From: Ignavibacteriaceae bacterium
Lineage (GTDB): Bacteria; Bacteroidota; Ignavibacteria; Ignavibacteriales; Ignavibacteriaceae
NCBI GenBank assembly: GCA_023231105.1
Contig: JALNWB010000011.1
Span: 1-46,253, forward strand
Direction of reading: 5' to 3'
Length of the DNA stretch: 46,253 nt
Within the stretch, counting starts at the first letter, position 1; the number at the start of each line of letters is the position of its first letter. The notes below the pieces were generated by a model. That model made no database searches. It had not been told where the DNA came from and was given only the letters and a program-made list of their open reading frames with translations. Both the position numbers and the translations under genes were made by a program. Positions 1 through 8,538 of this stretch are shown piece after piece.

Positions 1-744
1 AATAAGCGTGTCTTTCGTTATTTCAAAAAAGAAAAGAGAATCAACTTGATCATCCACCAAAGTATAACCCCAGCTTTTCCCCTTTGCTGTCAATGTTGAT
101 CTTCCCATAACACCGGGAAGTCCATTGAAATTATAAACACGGTTTGCATGTCCATGACCGACAAAAATTTCCTTCACATTTCTTTTTGATAAAATATTTG
201 TAACCTTAAACCAATTATCAACTTCCTTATCAAGTTGATGATGGGAGAAAAAAAGAATTTCTTTTTCTGAAGGAATGGTTGAGAGAAGTGAGTCAAGCCA
301 ACGCAAATCCTCCGGCGCAAAATGTCCTCCGCCGCCCCGCCATGGAATACCACTGTTTATTCCGATGAGAACAGTTTTTTCAAATTCAAATTTAAACTTA
401 TCATCTTTCCACAAATTTGAAAATACTTGTATTCCGCTTTCACTCCATTTTGTATCATGGTTGCCGGGAATAATATAGTACGGAACAGTGAGCTTGTCTA
501 AAATTTGTTTTGCATTTTTTAGGTCTTCTGTTTTTCCGTTTTCAGTTATATCACCGGTTGCAATTACAAACGATACTTCTTTTTTTGCGTTTATATCTTG
601 AACAACAGCCTGCAAATCTACATCGGCATTTTTTGAACCGATGTGTAAATCGGTGATCCATCCAAACTTAAACGGCTGTGCAAAGGAAATGGAGGAAAGA
701 ATAAATGCAATGTAGAAATATTTAATTTTCTTTAATGTTTTCAT
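1..744 (-). CDS. Exported calcineurin-like metallophosphoesterase (3' end off the window)
   Basis: The reading frame is open from an ATG at 744 to the left edge, so the C-terminus is missing; 248 codons are visible. The first about 22 residues form a signal peptide (MKTLKKIKYFYIAFILSS, ending SFAQ), so the enzyme is probably periplasmic or lipid-free exported. The metal-binding signature of calcineurin-like phosphoesterases is present in order: DLH, TGDIT, GNHD, SHHQL and GHGHAN. These supply the Asp, His and Asn ligands of a two-metal centre that hydrolyses phosphate mono- or diesters. The substrate cannot be told from sequence. It lies 42 bases beyond the 3' end of the next minus-strand gene and could be in the same transcript as proS. 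Confidence 0.88.
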   Translation of the reverse strand, partial: MKTLKKIKYFYIAFILSSISFAQPFKFGWITDLHIGSKNADVDLQAVVQDINAKKEVSFVIATGDITENGKTEDLKNAKQILDKLTVPYYIIPGNHDTKWSESGIQVFSNLWKDDKFKFEFEKTVLIGINSGIPWRGGGGHFAPEDLRWLDSLLSTIPSEKEILFFSHHQLDKEVDNWFKVTNILSKRNVKEIFVGHGHANRVYNFNGLPGVMGRSTLTAKGKSWGYTLVDDQVDSLFFFEITKDTLI

Positions 745-786
745 TGGTCACCAGGATAAATAAACAAACACTTGCGAAGAAAAATT

Positions 787-1047
787 TTAAGAATCATTGC
801 GTTGATGAGGCGGAACAAAACCGCGGTATGTATCAAACTTTGATGAATAAAAAACGATGTTGAAATATTTATCGCGCAGCGTTCCACCGCTTGGATAAAG
901 GTAGAATTCACTCACTTCCTCTGAATTGACTTCGGAAAGTAATCCGTTTTTCGTAAAAAATTTTATCCGGTAAAAACCAAGTTCATATTTACCGGTTTCT
1001 ATTTGTTTTAATAAATTTTCTTCGGAGAATTTAAAAAGTTCGTTCAT
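787..1047 (-). CDS. Small conserved-looking hypothetical protein behind proS
   Basis: An 86-codon frame starts 8 bases after the proS stop on the same strand, which suggests translational coupling or at least co-transcription with proS. The product is soluble, acidic and rich in aromatic residues, with alternating hydrophobic stretches (YELGFYRIKFF, EFYLYPSG, YFNIVFYSS) that look like beta strands. There is no signal peptide or membrane segment. I do not recognise the family and assign no function. Confidence 0.6.
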   Translation of the reverse strand: MNELFKFSEENLLKQIETGKYELGFYRIKFFTKNGLLSEVNSEEVSEFYLYPSGGTLRDKYFNIVFYSSKFDTYRGFVPPHQRNDS

Positions 1048-1055
1048 ATCTTTTT

Positions 1056-2741
1056 CTAATAAACAGATTTGATTTTATTTGTTAATTCTTGAAATGCAAC
1101 ATCAAACCGTTCACCAGTCTTCCTGATTTTCACTTCTACTTTTCCTTCTTTCAATTTTTTCTCTCCGATGATTATTTGAATCGGCATTCCAAGCAGATCA
1201 GCATCATTAAATTTGAATCCCGCTCCTGCATCAACTCGGTCATCAAACAAAACCTGGAATCCGGCTGCTTGTAATTCTTGATAAACTTTCTCGGATGTTT
1301 CAACTATTGTTTGATTTTTCAGATTCAATGCGAGAAGATGAATATCAAACGGTGCAAGCGTTTTATCCCAAACAATTCCTTTCTCATCGTGATGTTGCTC
1401 AATAAAGCAAGCCATCACACGTTCTACGCCAATACCGTAACTTCCCATTATCAACGGATTTTCTTTCCCGTTTTCATCAAGAAATGTTGCGCCCATCGCT
1501 TCAGAATATTTTGTGCCGAGTTTAAATATATGTCCGAGTTCAATCGCAGTAAAAACATCAAGCGTCTTTTCGCATTTTAGACAACCTTCACCGGCTTTCA
1601 CAATTCGCAAATCAACATATTCGATTCCTTTTACATCACGCATCAGATCGATTCCACCGATATGGTAATCATTTTTATTTGCGCCGCTAAAAAGATTGTT
1701 CGCATCTTTTAAACGAAGATCAGCGAGTATTCTTCCGTTAAATCCAATCGGACCGATTGAACCAGCATCGGCGCCAGTTATTTCTTTTAATTCTTCCGGA
1801 TGCGCAGGGCGGACAGTTCCGCCTAAAATTGCTTCTATTTTTGTTTCATTTACTTCATCGTTTCCGAGCATTAAAAGCAAGACAGCTTTGTTATCATCCA
1901 TAACCACGCGGGATTTTGCACATTCCGTTTCATCAATATTTAAAAACACACAAAGCTCATCAATTGATTTTACATTCGGTGTGGAAATTTCATAAATTTT
2001 TTTACTTTCTGCGTTTCTTTCTTTTGGATTTACTTTAGAAGATGCTACCTCTACGTTAGCCGCATAACCACAGCTCTCGCAATAGGCTACCGTATCTTCA
2101 CCGGCATCGGATTTTACCATAAATTCTTCCGAACCAGTTCCGCCCATCGCTCCGCTTGAAGCACCAACTACAAAATATTTCAATCCGCAGCGGTCAAATA
2201 TTTTTCTATACGCTCCATCTTGAAGTTGATATGATGTATCGAGATTTTCATAAGTTGAATCGAATGAATACGCATCTTTCATTAAAAATTCTCTTCCGCG
2301 GATAACTCCACTGCGGGGACGCGCTTCATTTCTAAATTTGGTTTGAATCTGGTACCACATCTGTGGTAATTCTTTATATGATTTTAAAACTTTTCTCGCG
2401 TGATACGTCATAATTTCTTCGTGTGTTGGAGCAAGGACGTAGTCGCGATTTTTAATTTGAAAAAGAATATCGCCGAACGCTTCCACTCTGCCGGTCTCTT
2501 CCCAAATTTCTTTTGGATTCAATGCCGGCAAATGAAACTCCTGCCCACCGATTGCATCCATTTCCTCACGGATAATTTTTGATATTTTTCTTACAACTTT
2601 GTAACCAAGGGGTAAAAAGGAATAGATTCCCGCGCCAAGAGAGCGTATCATTCCTGTGCGAAGCATTAAAACATGGCTGGTTACTACCGCGTCGTTCGGT
2701 ACTTCTTTTAAGGTCGGAATAAATGATTTACTGAATTTCAT
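1056..2741 (-). CDS. proS: Prolyl-tRNA synthetase, bacterial type
   Basis: ProS charges tRNA-Pro with proline in the cytoplasm. The 561-residue length and layout match the bacterial (ProS type 1) class II enzyme. Visible parts are the N-terminal catalytic start (RTGMIRSLGAGIYSFLPLG), motif 2 (TKFRNEARPRSGVIRGREF), the GGTGSEEFM substrate-loop region, an inserted editing (INS) domain at roughly residues 225-390 with an unusual CESCG, then motif 3 (GSYGIGVERVMACFIEQHHD) and the anticodon-binding domain in the last about 110 residues. The ATG at 2741 gives the expected N-terminus. The gene heads a short minus-strand group with the 86-codon gene immediately downstream. Confidence 0.97.
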   Translation of the reverse strand: MKFSKSFIPTLKEVPNDAVVTSHVLMLRTGMIRSLGAGIYSFLPLGYKVVRKISKIIREEMDAIGGQEFHLPALNPKEIWEETGRVEAFGDILFQIKNRDYVLAPTHEEIMTYHARKVLKSYKELPQMWYQIQTKFRNEARPRSGVIRGREFLMKDAYSFDSTYENLDTSYQLQDGAYRKIFDRCGLKYFVVGASSGAMGGTGSEEFMVKSDAGEDTVAYCESCGYAANVEVASSKVNPKERNAESKKIYEISTPNVKSIDELCVFLNIDETECAKSRVVMDDNKAVLLLMLGNDEVNETKIEAILGGTVRPAHPEELKEITGADAGSIGPIGFNGRILADLRLKDANNLFSGANKNDYHIGGIDLMRDVKGIEYVDLRIVKAGEGCLKCEKTLDVFTAIELGHIFKLGTKYSEAMGATFLDENGKENPLIMGSYGIGVERVMACFIEQHHDEKGIVWDKTLAPFDIHLLALNLKNQTIVETSEKVYQELQAAGFQVLFDDRVDAGAGFKFNDADLLGMPIQIIIGEKKLKEGKVEVKIRKTGERFDVAFQELTNKIKSVY

Positions 2742-2929
2742 ATTTTTTTCTTGGGAAATGGATTTAATAAATTTCTTTTCAAAAATAACTAAAGCAGCGT
2801 GTCTATCAAAATTGGAGGCAGTAAAATCAAGCAGGATTTTTGTTTATCAATTTGTACTTAAGTTAACATTTGCAGAATAATCGCTCCATAATTCAATTAA
2901 AAATATTAAATCAAGCAGTGCAGAAAATA

Positions 2930-3661
2930 TTAGCTTTCCGTCCGTTTAATGAATTCGGCAATTATTTCATCAGAAGAGTTGACAATTTCATCCATATTCC
3001 CGACAAAATGGATAACTCCGTTGTGCATCATTGCAACTTTGTGAGCCACATTTTTCACGCTGAACATATCATGCGTAACAACAATTGAAGTAACTTTTAA
3101 TTTCTCGGCTAACTCTTTTATTAGATTATCAATTGAATCAGACATAATCGGATCGAGTCCGGTAGTCGGCTCATCATACAAAATATAATTTGGATTAGTA
3201 ATCAATGCGCGGGCGAGTCCTACTCGTTTTTTCATTCCGCCGGAAAGTTCACTTGGTTTAAGATATTGGCTTCCTGAAAGTCCGACAAGTTCGAGTTTTT
3301 CTTCAACTAATTTTATGATTTCTTTCTCTGCGATTCGGGAATTTGCTTCAACAAGAGGAAGTGCGACATTTTCTCCAACTGTCATAGAATCAAATAAAGC
3401 GGCTCCTTGAAAAAGGAATCCAAAATTTCTACGAACTTCATATAATTCTTTTTCGGGGAGTTCGTTTATAATTTTTCCTCCAACTTTAACGAAACCTTCG
3501 TTCGGAGAAAGCAATCCGACAATAAGTTTCAACAATACACTTTTTCCGCAGCCGCTTCGACCAATAATAACAATGGTTTCGCCATCATGGATTTTCAGAT
3601 CCACACCGCATAAAACTTTTTTCGATCCGAAACTTTTGTGGAGATTATTTATTTCAATCAT
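2930..3661 (-). CDS. ABC transporter ATP-binding protein, MlaF/Mkl type
   Basis: This 243-residue ATPase has Walker A GRSGCGKS at residues 34-41, the signature LSGGMKKRVGLARAL, Walker B YILYDEPTTGLDP and the H-loop VVTHD. The GMKKRVGLARA form of the signature and the C-terminal HNGVIHFVGNMDE stretch are typical of the MlaF/Mkl subfamily, which energises phospholipid or sterol movement between the outer and inner membranes together with an MlaE permease and an MCE-domain protein. Neither partner is adjacent: the gene upstream is a decarboxylase 29 bases away. The transporter must therefore be completed from elsewhere, or this ATPase has another partner. Confidence 0.88.
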   Translation of the reverse strand: MIEINNLHKSFGSKKVLCGVDLKIHDGETIVIIGRSGCGKSVLLKLIVGLLSPNEGFVKVGGKIINELPEKELYEVRRNFGFLFQGAALFDSMTVGENVALPLVEANSRIAEKEIIKLVEEKLELVGLSGSQYLKPSELSGGMKKRVGLARALITNPNYILYDEPTTGLDPIMSDSIDNLIKELAEKLKVTSIVVTHDMFSVKNVAHKVAMMHNGVIHFVGNMDEIVNSSDEIIAEFIKRTES

Positions 3662-3690
3662 AATTTGCTCTTTTGTTCTTCAACACAAAA

Positions 3691-5160
3691 TTAGTGTTTT
3701 GCTTTTAATTCTAAAACATCAATTAATTTTTTAAGATAATAAAAATCGTTCATTGTGTACCAATGCTTCATAAAAACCGCCCGCAAAGTAATGAGTGATT
3801 CGCCTTTTGGATTTTCATATTCGGGGAGAACCGTTTTCGCAATTTCAGGCGCAAGAACAAACTTCGAAAGCATGAATTCCGGATTTTCTGTTTCAACTGA
3901 AAGAACTGAATAAATCGCCAATGTCAATTCATTTACTTCAGAAATATTTTTTTTATTCGATTTTCTAAAAAAGCAATTGATATCTAAATCCGGGAAGTTT
4001 AAGTTATCATAATTTTCGCTCTGCTCAATCATCTGATAAAATTTTTGTGAAGCAACAATGGTATGTGATAATAACTCTCCGATTCCCGTATTATTCGGCG
4101 GGATTACTTTATACGTTAAATAACAAGCCGCAGCCGTTGCACCCGAACGTGAACCTTCAAGCGAGAACATCCCGATATTTGGTTTATCCAATTTGTGGTA
4201 AGTATAAGGAGCAGTATTTAAAATGATGTCTCGCAGTTCTTCATTTTTATAAAGAACCGCTCCGGCTCCATACGAGACAGAGCCTTGTTTATGCGGATCA
4301 ATGGTAATTGAATCTGATTCCGACAAGAGGAGTAATTGTTTTTCTACATGACCGCTCAACGGAGTTTTTTGTAAAGATTGATTATAATTTTCATCTAAAA
4401 GAATTGATCTAAAAAAACCGCCGTACGCGGCATCAATATGTAAGTGGAATTGGTATTTCTTTTTCAACTCAAGGATTGCTTCAATATCATCAACGCTTCC
4501 TGTACCGGTAGAACCGAGATTTGCCATTACCATCATCGCTTCATTTTTTTTGAGCTCGTCTTCAAGTCTGTCACAATTCATTCTGAAATTTTTATCAACC
4601 GAAATTTCTTTGAACGAATCGATATTTAAAATTTTACAAATCCGTTTCCACGAATAATGAGAAACTTCAGAAAAGTAAACGGTTCCTTTATTATAAAAAT
4701 CACGGGCTGCCCAAAGCGCTTCCATATTTGCTAGAGAACCACCACTCGTTAAATGTCCCCAGCCGGTTTTATATCCAACCATTTTTAAGAGCAGTTCAAC
4801 AACTTCCATTTCCATTTCTGTAGTAACAGGACCACCTTCATAAGCGTGATTATTCGGGTTGGAAAGCATGAAGGTTAAATAACCGAGAATAGTTGGAATA
4901 GATGGATCCTTCGCCATCTGCGCAGCGTAACGAGGATGAAAAAACGGAAAATGTTTTTTGCTTCTTTCCAAAAATTTTTCAAATTCTTCAATAAGTTTTG
5001 TGTTGTTGTACTCTGTTTTTTTATAAAGAGAAATATCTTCAGGTGAATAGTCCGCACGCCAAGTTTTCTGTTCACTTAGAATTTTTTCTATAAAAGTTTG
5101 AAGAAGAGAAATATTCTCGCCTTTTGGTCCAATAAATTGAGAAAAAAGAAGATCGTTCAT
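3691..5160 (-). CDS. PLP-dependent group II decarboxylase (tyrosine/glutamate decarboxylase-like)
   Basis: The 489-residue protein belongs to the fold-type I, group II amino-acid decarboxylases. It shows the cofactor aspartate in LHIDAAYGGFF near residue 242 and the Schiff-base lysine in TIDPHKQG near residue 290. TSGGSLANMEAL, which binds the PLP phosphate, is also present. These enzymes convert an amino acid to the amine and CO2, but substrate cannot be read from these motifs; glutamate, aspartate and aromatic amino acids are all possible. The MlaF-like gene begins 29 bases downstream on the same strand. The region upstream (5161-5301) separates it from a divergent gene and must hold both promoters. 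Confidence 0.9.
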   Translation of the reverse strand: MNDLLFSQFIGPKGENISLLQTFIEKILSEQKTWRADYSPEDISLYKKTEYNNTKLIEEFEKFLERSKKHFPFFHPRYAAQMAKDPSIPTILGYLTFMLSNPNNHAYEGGPVTTEMEMEVVELLLKMVGYKTGWGHLTSGGSLANMEALWAARDFYNKGTVYFSEVSHYSWKRICKILNIDSFKEISVDKNFRMNCDRLEDELKKNEAMMVMANLGSTGTGSVDDIEAILELKKKYQFHLHIDAAYGGFFRSILLDENYNQSLQKTPLSGHVEKQLLLLSESDSITIDPHKQGSVSYGAGAVLYKNEELRDIILNTAPYTYHKLDKPNIGMFSLEGSRSGATAAACYLTYKVIPPNNTGIGELLSHTIVASQKFYQMIEQSENYDNLNFPDLDINCFFRKSNKKNISEVNELTLAIYSVLSVETENPEFMLSKFVLAPEIAKTVLPEYENPKGESLITLRAVFMKHWYTMNDFYYLKKLIDVLELKAKH

Positions 5161-5301
5161 ACAATAATTCCTACGCTGGTTTCTCCAAAATTAAGCAAAT
5201 CTAATTACGTGTAATAGTCCGGTGGAGCAGATTAGGCTTATTTTAATCAAAATATTTTTTTATTTTCTTGTAGTGAATTTATAATTTAACTCGAAAGAAC
5301 T

Positions 5302-5523
5302 ATGGCAAAAGAAACAAAAAAAAATCAACCACGGCAAATTGGAAAAACTCCGTTACAAGAAAAAAAACCTTTGATCGATCCGAAATTAAAAAGCCGGATA
5401 GAAACAGCGGTATTTCTTCTCGTTCTTTTATTCTTCTTTATATTGAACAATACAAGAAAAGAACCAGAACGCGGACCATACCCGCCATTTTACGGTAAAT
5501 CAGGGCAAGTATCAAATCAGTGA
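5302..5523 (+). CDS. Small single-pass membrane protein of unknown function
   Basis: A 73-codon gene. The first 35 residues are polar and lysine-rich, followed by one hydrophobic segment (TAVFLLVLLFFFILN, about residues 37-51) and a short proline-rich tail. This predicts a cytoplasmic N-terminus with a short exported tail. It sits 48 bases upstream of the TlpA-like gene in the same direction and may share its promoter. I do not recognise a family. The clean membrane segment and the operon position support a real gene, but no function can be given. Confidence 0.6.
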   Translation: MAKETKKNQPRQIGKTPLQEKKPLIDPKLKSRIETAVFLLVLLFFFILNNTRKEPERGPYPPFYGKSGQVSNQ

Positions 5524-5571
5524 ATCTTTACACGCCTTTATTCATCAAACTAAAAATTAAATAAGGATTTT

Positions 5572-6063
5572 ATGAAAACTATTTCGGCTTCAGTTATTTT
5601 TTTTGTGTTTGTAATGTTTATGTGTTCAAGTAATGCATTTTCACAAGATAAAAAAGCTCCTAATTTTTCGCTTAAAAGTGTTGACGGCAAAACTGTAAAA
5701 CTTTCTGATTATAAAAATAAAGTTGTACTAATCGATTTTTGGGCAACATGGTGTCCTCCTTGTAGAAAAGGAATTCCGGATTTAATTGAATTGCAAAAAG
5801 AATTTAAGAAAGATTTTGTTGTCCTTGGCATTTCGGTTGATTCAGATACAAAAGGCGACGTCCCCTCTTTCATAAAAAATTATGGAATTAATTATCCAAT
5901 TGTTTATGGCGATGAAAGTACAGCAAAATTATTCGGCGGAGTTTCGGGAATTCCCACTTCTTTTCTTATTGATAGAAAAGGAAACATTGTTGACAAGCAT
6001 GTCGGATTAGTTCCAAAAGAAACTTTTGTTACTACAATAAAGAGTCTTTTGAAAAAACAATAA
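5572..6063 (+). CDS. Exported TlpA/ResA-like thioredoxin-fold protein
   Basis: The 163-residue protein begins with a signal peptide of about 25 residues ending NAFSQ. The mature part has the AhpC/TSA-Redoxin start (APNFSLKSVDGK), the active site WCPPC with Cys61 and Cys64, and the cis-proline region GIPTSF. Such periplasmic proteins reduce or exchange disulphides, for example in cytochrome c maturation, but no cytochrome genes are nearby. The gene ends at a bidirectional hairpin shared with the convergent DUF2905 gene. Confidence 0.92.
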   Translation: MKTISASVIFFVFVMFMCSSNAFSQDKKAPNFSLKSVDGKTVKLSDYKNKVVLIDFWATWCPPCRKGIPDLIELQKEFKKDFVVLGISVDSDTKGDVPSFIKNYGINYPIVYGDESTAKLFGGVSGIPTSFLIDRKGNIVDKHVGLVPKETFVTTIKSLLKKQ

Positions 6064-6075
6064 AACTCATTTCGT

Positions 6076-6110
6076 ATAAAAGCCCGGCTCGTCTGGGCTT
6101 TTATTTTTTA
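6076..6110. terminator. Bidirectional intrinsic terminator between the TlpA-like and DUF2905 genes
   Basis: A perfect 10-bp stem (ATAAAAGCCC at 6076-6085 with GGGCTTTTAT at 6095-6104) closes a 9-base loop. It is flanked by a T-run on the plus strand (6099-6109). The right arm overlaps the last codons of the minus-strand gene, so the element serves both convergent genes. Confidence 0.85.
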
Positions 6111-6325
6111 AAGAGATAGAAAAGCAAAGAAAGCAGCAAGCTTAAAAGCAGTGAAGTTGCAATTGGGAAATAAAAAGTAAAATTCTTTCTTTGAATGATA
6201 ATATCTCCCGGCAGTTTACCGAGAAACGGAATTTTACCAAACGACAAAAGAATAATTCCAACAAGGACAATAATTCCTCCAAACAGTATTAACATTTTTC
6301 CAATTTGAGAAATATCGAAATTCAT
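6101..6325 (-). CDS. DUF2905-family small membrane protein
   Basis: The 74-residue protein has two hydrophobic segments (residues about 10-28 and 51-71) around the conserved connector GKIPFLGKLPGDI, which is the hallmark of DUF2905. No biochemical role is established for the family. The gene starts 5 bases after the stop of the large DUF255 gene on the same strand, so the two are probably co-transcribed. Confidence 0.88.
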   Translation of the reverse strand: MNFDISQIGKMLILFGGIIVLVGIILLSFGKIPFLGKLPGDIIIQRKNFTFYFPIATSLLLSLLLSLLFYLFKK

Positions 6326-6330
6326 CCTTC

Positions 6331-8418
6331 CTAACCAAGTTTATTCAATAGTTCGTTGAAATCTGTAGTCGGTAGTTCACACGTAAAATTTTTACAAAGA
6401 TAAAAAACCGGTTCACCGTTAAGTTCTGTAAGATTTGTCGTGTAATTTGATATTTCATCAAGAGCATTTGAGTCTTCCGAATTTTTATAAATCACAATTT
6501 TATTTGGAACAAACTTTTTTCTTAAAACTGAAATTGCTTTACGAACCTTTTCCGCGTGCGGATTTCCAACGATAACTATTTCATAACTTTGTGAAAGCAT
6601 AAATTCAAGCGCCACCATAAGGAATGGGTGTCCCATTGGTGTAGCTTTAACTTGCTCTTGGAAAGCGCGACTCAAATCCAGAGCTTTGTTTTCATAATCA
6701 TGGTTCCCGGTGTAGCAAGAAAGTTTTAAGAGATTAAGCATTGTAACCGCGTTACCGGAAGGAATTGCACCATCGTAAATTTCTTTTTGACGGATGATCA
6801 GTTCTTCAGCAAAATCTGAAGTAAAGAAAAATCCTCCATACACCTCATCGGCAAAATGTTTGTTGATCACTTTTTGAAATTTTTCAGCTTGCAAAAGATA
6901 TTTTGCATTAAATGTAGCTTCATACAATTCAAGTAGAGCAAAAATGAGAAATGCGTAATCGTCAAGATTGGCTGTTATCGCAGCATCGTTATCTCTAAAC
7001 CGATGGAGCAGTAAACCATCTGACATTTGTAAATTATTCAAAATAAATTGTAAAGCAGTTTCAGCGGATCGGACAAATTTTTCTTCTTCAAAAACAGCAC
7101 CGGCTTTTGCCAAAGCGGCTATCATCAATCCGTTCCAGTCGGTAAGGATTTTATCGTCTTTGTGAGGATGAATTCTTTTATCTCTTTCATCAAAAAGTTT
7201 TTTTAATGATTGAGAAACTTTCAAGTTCAGTTCTTCGCTATTGAGTTTATTTTCGATCGCATATTCATCAATACTTTTTAAACGATGAGGAATATTTTCC
7301 CCGTGATTTTCACCTTTAAAAGGTTCAAGAAAGTTTCCTTCTTCTTTTAATTGAAAAATATTGATAAGTAAATCAGAATCGTCTCCTACTATCTTTCTAA
7401 TTTCTTCAGTCCGCCAGAGGTAGAATTTCCCTTCTTCTCCTTCGCTGTCTGCATCTTCCGCAGAAAAGAATCCACCATCAACTGATGTTAATTCACGACT
7501 AACATATTCGTAAATTTCATAAACCGTTTGCTTGAATAATTCCTCTCCGGTTACTTGATATGCTTCAGTAAAGGCTAACATCAACATCGCTTGATCGTAC
7601 AACATTTTTTCAAAATGAGGAACAAGCCAATGCCTATCGGTTGAGTAGCGATGAAAACCAAATCCAATTTGATCATACATACCGCCTTTGCACATTTCGG
7701 ACAAAGTTTTAGTAACAATTTCGAGCGCTTCATTATTTTTTGTCCGTTGATAATAGCGAAGAAGAAAAAGCAGATTATGCGGAGTTGGAAATTTTGGAGC
7801 ATTTCCAAACCCACCGAATTGATTATCGAACCGTTCCCGGTATTGTCTAAAAGCTAAATCCATTATCGATGTGGTAAAATCATTTCCAAACCGTGAGTCG
7901 CTTGTTAACTGCATTGCATCGGTAATTTGGTTTGCAGAAGTGAGCAAATCTTGTCGTTCGGTTTTCCAAAGCGTTTCAATTTTGGGAAGCAAATCTTTCA
8001 ATCCCGTTCTTCCATATTTACTTTCTTTCGGAAAATAAGTTCCGGCAAAAAATGGTTTCTTGTCAGGTGTCATCAGAATTGTTAAGGGCCAGCCACCGCT
8101 TCCAGTTAACACTTGACACACCGCCATATAAACGGAATCAATATCGGGGCGCTCTTCACGATCAACTTTAATTGAGACAAAAGATTTGTTCATCAGTCCG
8201 GCGATTTCTTCATCTTCAAACGATTCCTTTTCCATAACATGGCACCAATGGCATGTTGAATATCCAATTGAAAGGAAAATCGGTTTGTCTTCTTCTTTAG
8301 CTTTGTTAAAAGCCTCATCATTCCATGCATGCCATTCTACCGGATTATACGCGTGCTGAAGTAAATATGGACTTTTCTCATTTATTAACTTGTTAGGAAT
8401 TTTGTTTTCCACAACCAA
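6331..8418 (-). CDS. YyaL/DUF255 (spermatogenesis-associated protein 20-like) protein
   Basis: This 695-residue protein starts with the thioredoxin-like DUF255 domain. NKLINEKSPYLLQHAYNPVEW and the CHWC pair (Cys56 and Cys59) are diagnostic. It is followed by an (alpha/alpha)6 barrel like that of N-acylglucosamine 2-epimerases and glycoside hydrolases (for example LPHFEKMLYDQAML and TDWNGLMIAALAKA). Length and order match the family. The family is widespread, yet its reaction is not established. There is no signal peptide, so it should be cytoplasmic. It is followed by the DUF2905 gene 5 bases downstream. The upstream gap (8419-8538) is shared with the divergent CHASE2 gene. Confidence 0.93.
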   Translation of the reverse strand: MVVENKIPNKLINEKSPYLLQHAYNPVEWHAWNDEAFNKAKEEDKPIFLSIGYSTCHWCHVMEKESFEDEEIAGLMNKSFVSIKVDREERPDIDSVYMAVCQVLTGSGGWPLTILMTPDKKPFFAGTYFPKESKYGRTGLKDLLPKIETLWKTERQDLLTSANQITDAMQLTSDSRFGNDFTTSIMDLAFRQYRERFDNQFGGFGNAPKFPTPHNLLFLLRYYQRTKNNEALEIVTKTLSEMCKGGMYDQIGFGFHRYSTDRHWLVPHFEKMLYDQAMLMLAFTEAYQVTGEELFKQTVYEIYEYVSRELTSVDGGFFSAEDADSEGEEGKFYLWRTEEIRKIVGDDSDLLINIFQLKEEGNFLEPFKGENHGENIPHRLKSIDEYAIENKLNSEELNLKVSQSLKKLFDERDKRIHPHKDDKILTDWNGLMIAALAKAGAVFEEEKFVRSAETALQFILNNLQMSDGLLLHRFRDNDAAITANLDDYAFLIFALLELYEATFNAKYLLQAEKFQKVINKHFADEVYGGFFFTSDFAEELIIRQKEIYDGAIPSGNAVTMLNLLKLSCYTGNHDYENKALDLSRAFQEQVKATPMGHPFLMVALEFMLSQSYEIVIVGNPHAEKVRKAISVLRKKFVPNKIVIYKNSEDSNALDEISNYTTNLTELNGEPVFYLCKNFTCELPTTDFNELLNKLG

Positions 8419-8538
8419 CCTTCGATTAAAATTAGATAAACTTTTATGTTCTTGAATGATATAGTTAAAAATTGAAACGAAATCTTTATATTTTTAAAGT
8501 ACTGAATGAATTATTTATCATTTCTTTAAAGAAATTTA

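Noticed and set aside
7581..7857. Overlapping frames on both strands inside the DUF255 gene
   Set aside because: They are shadows of a clearly conserved protein and lack family features of their own.
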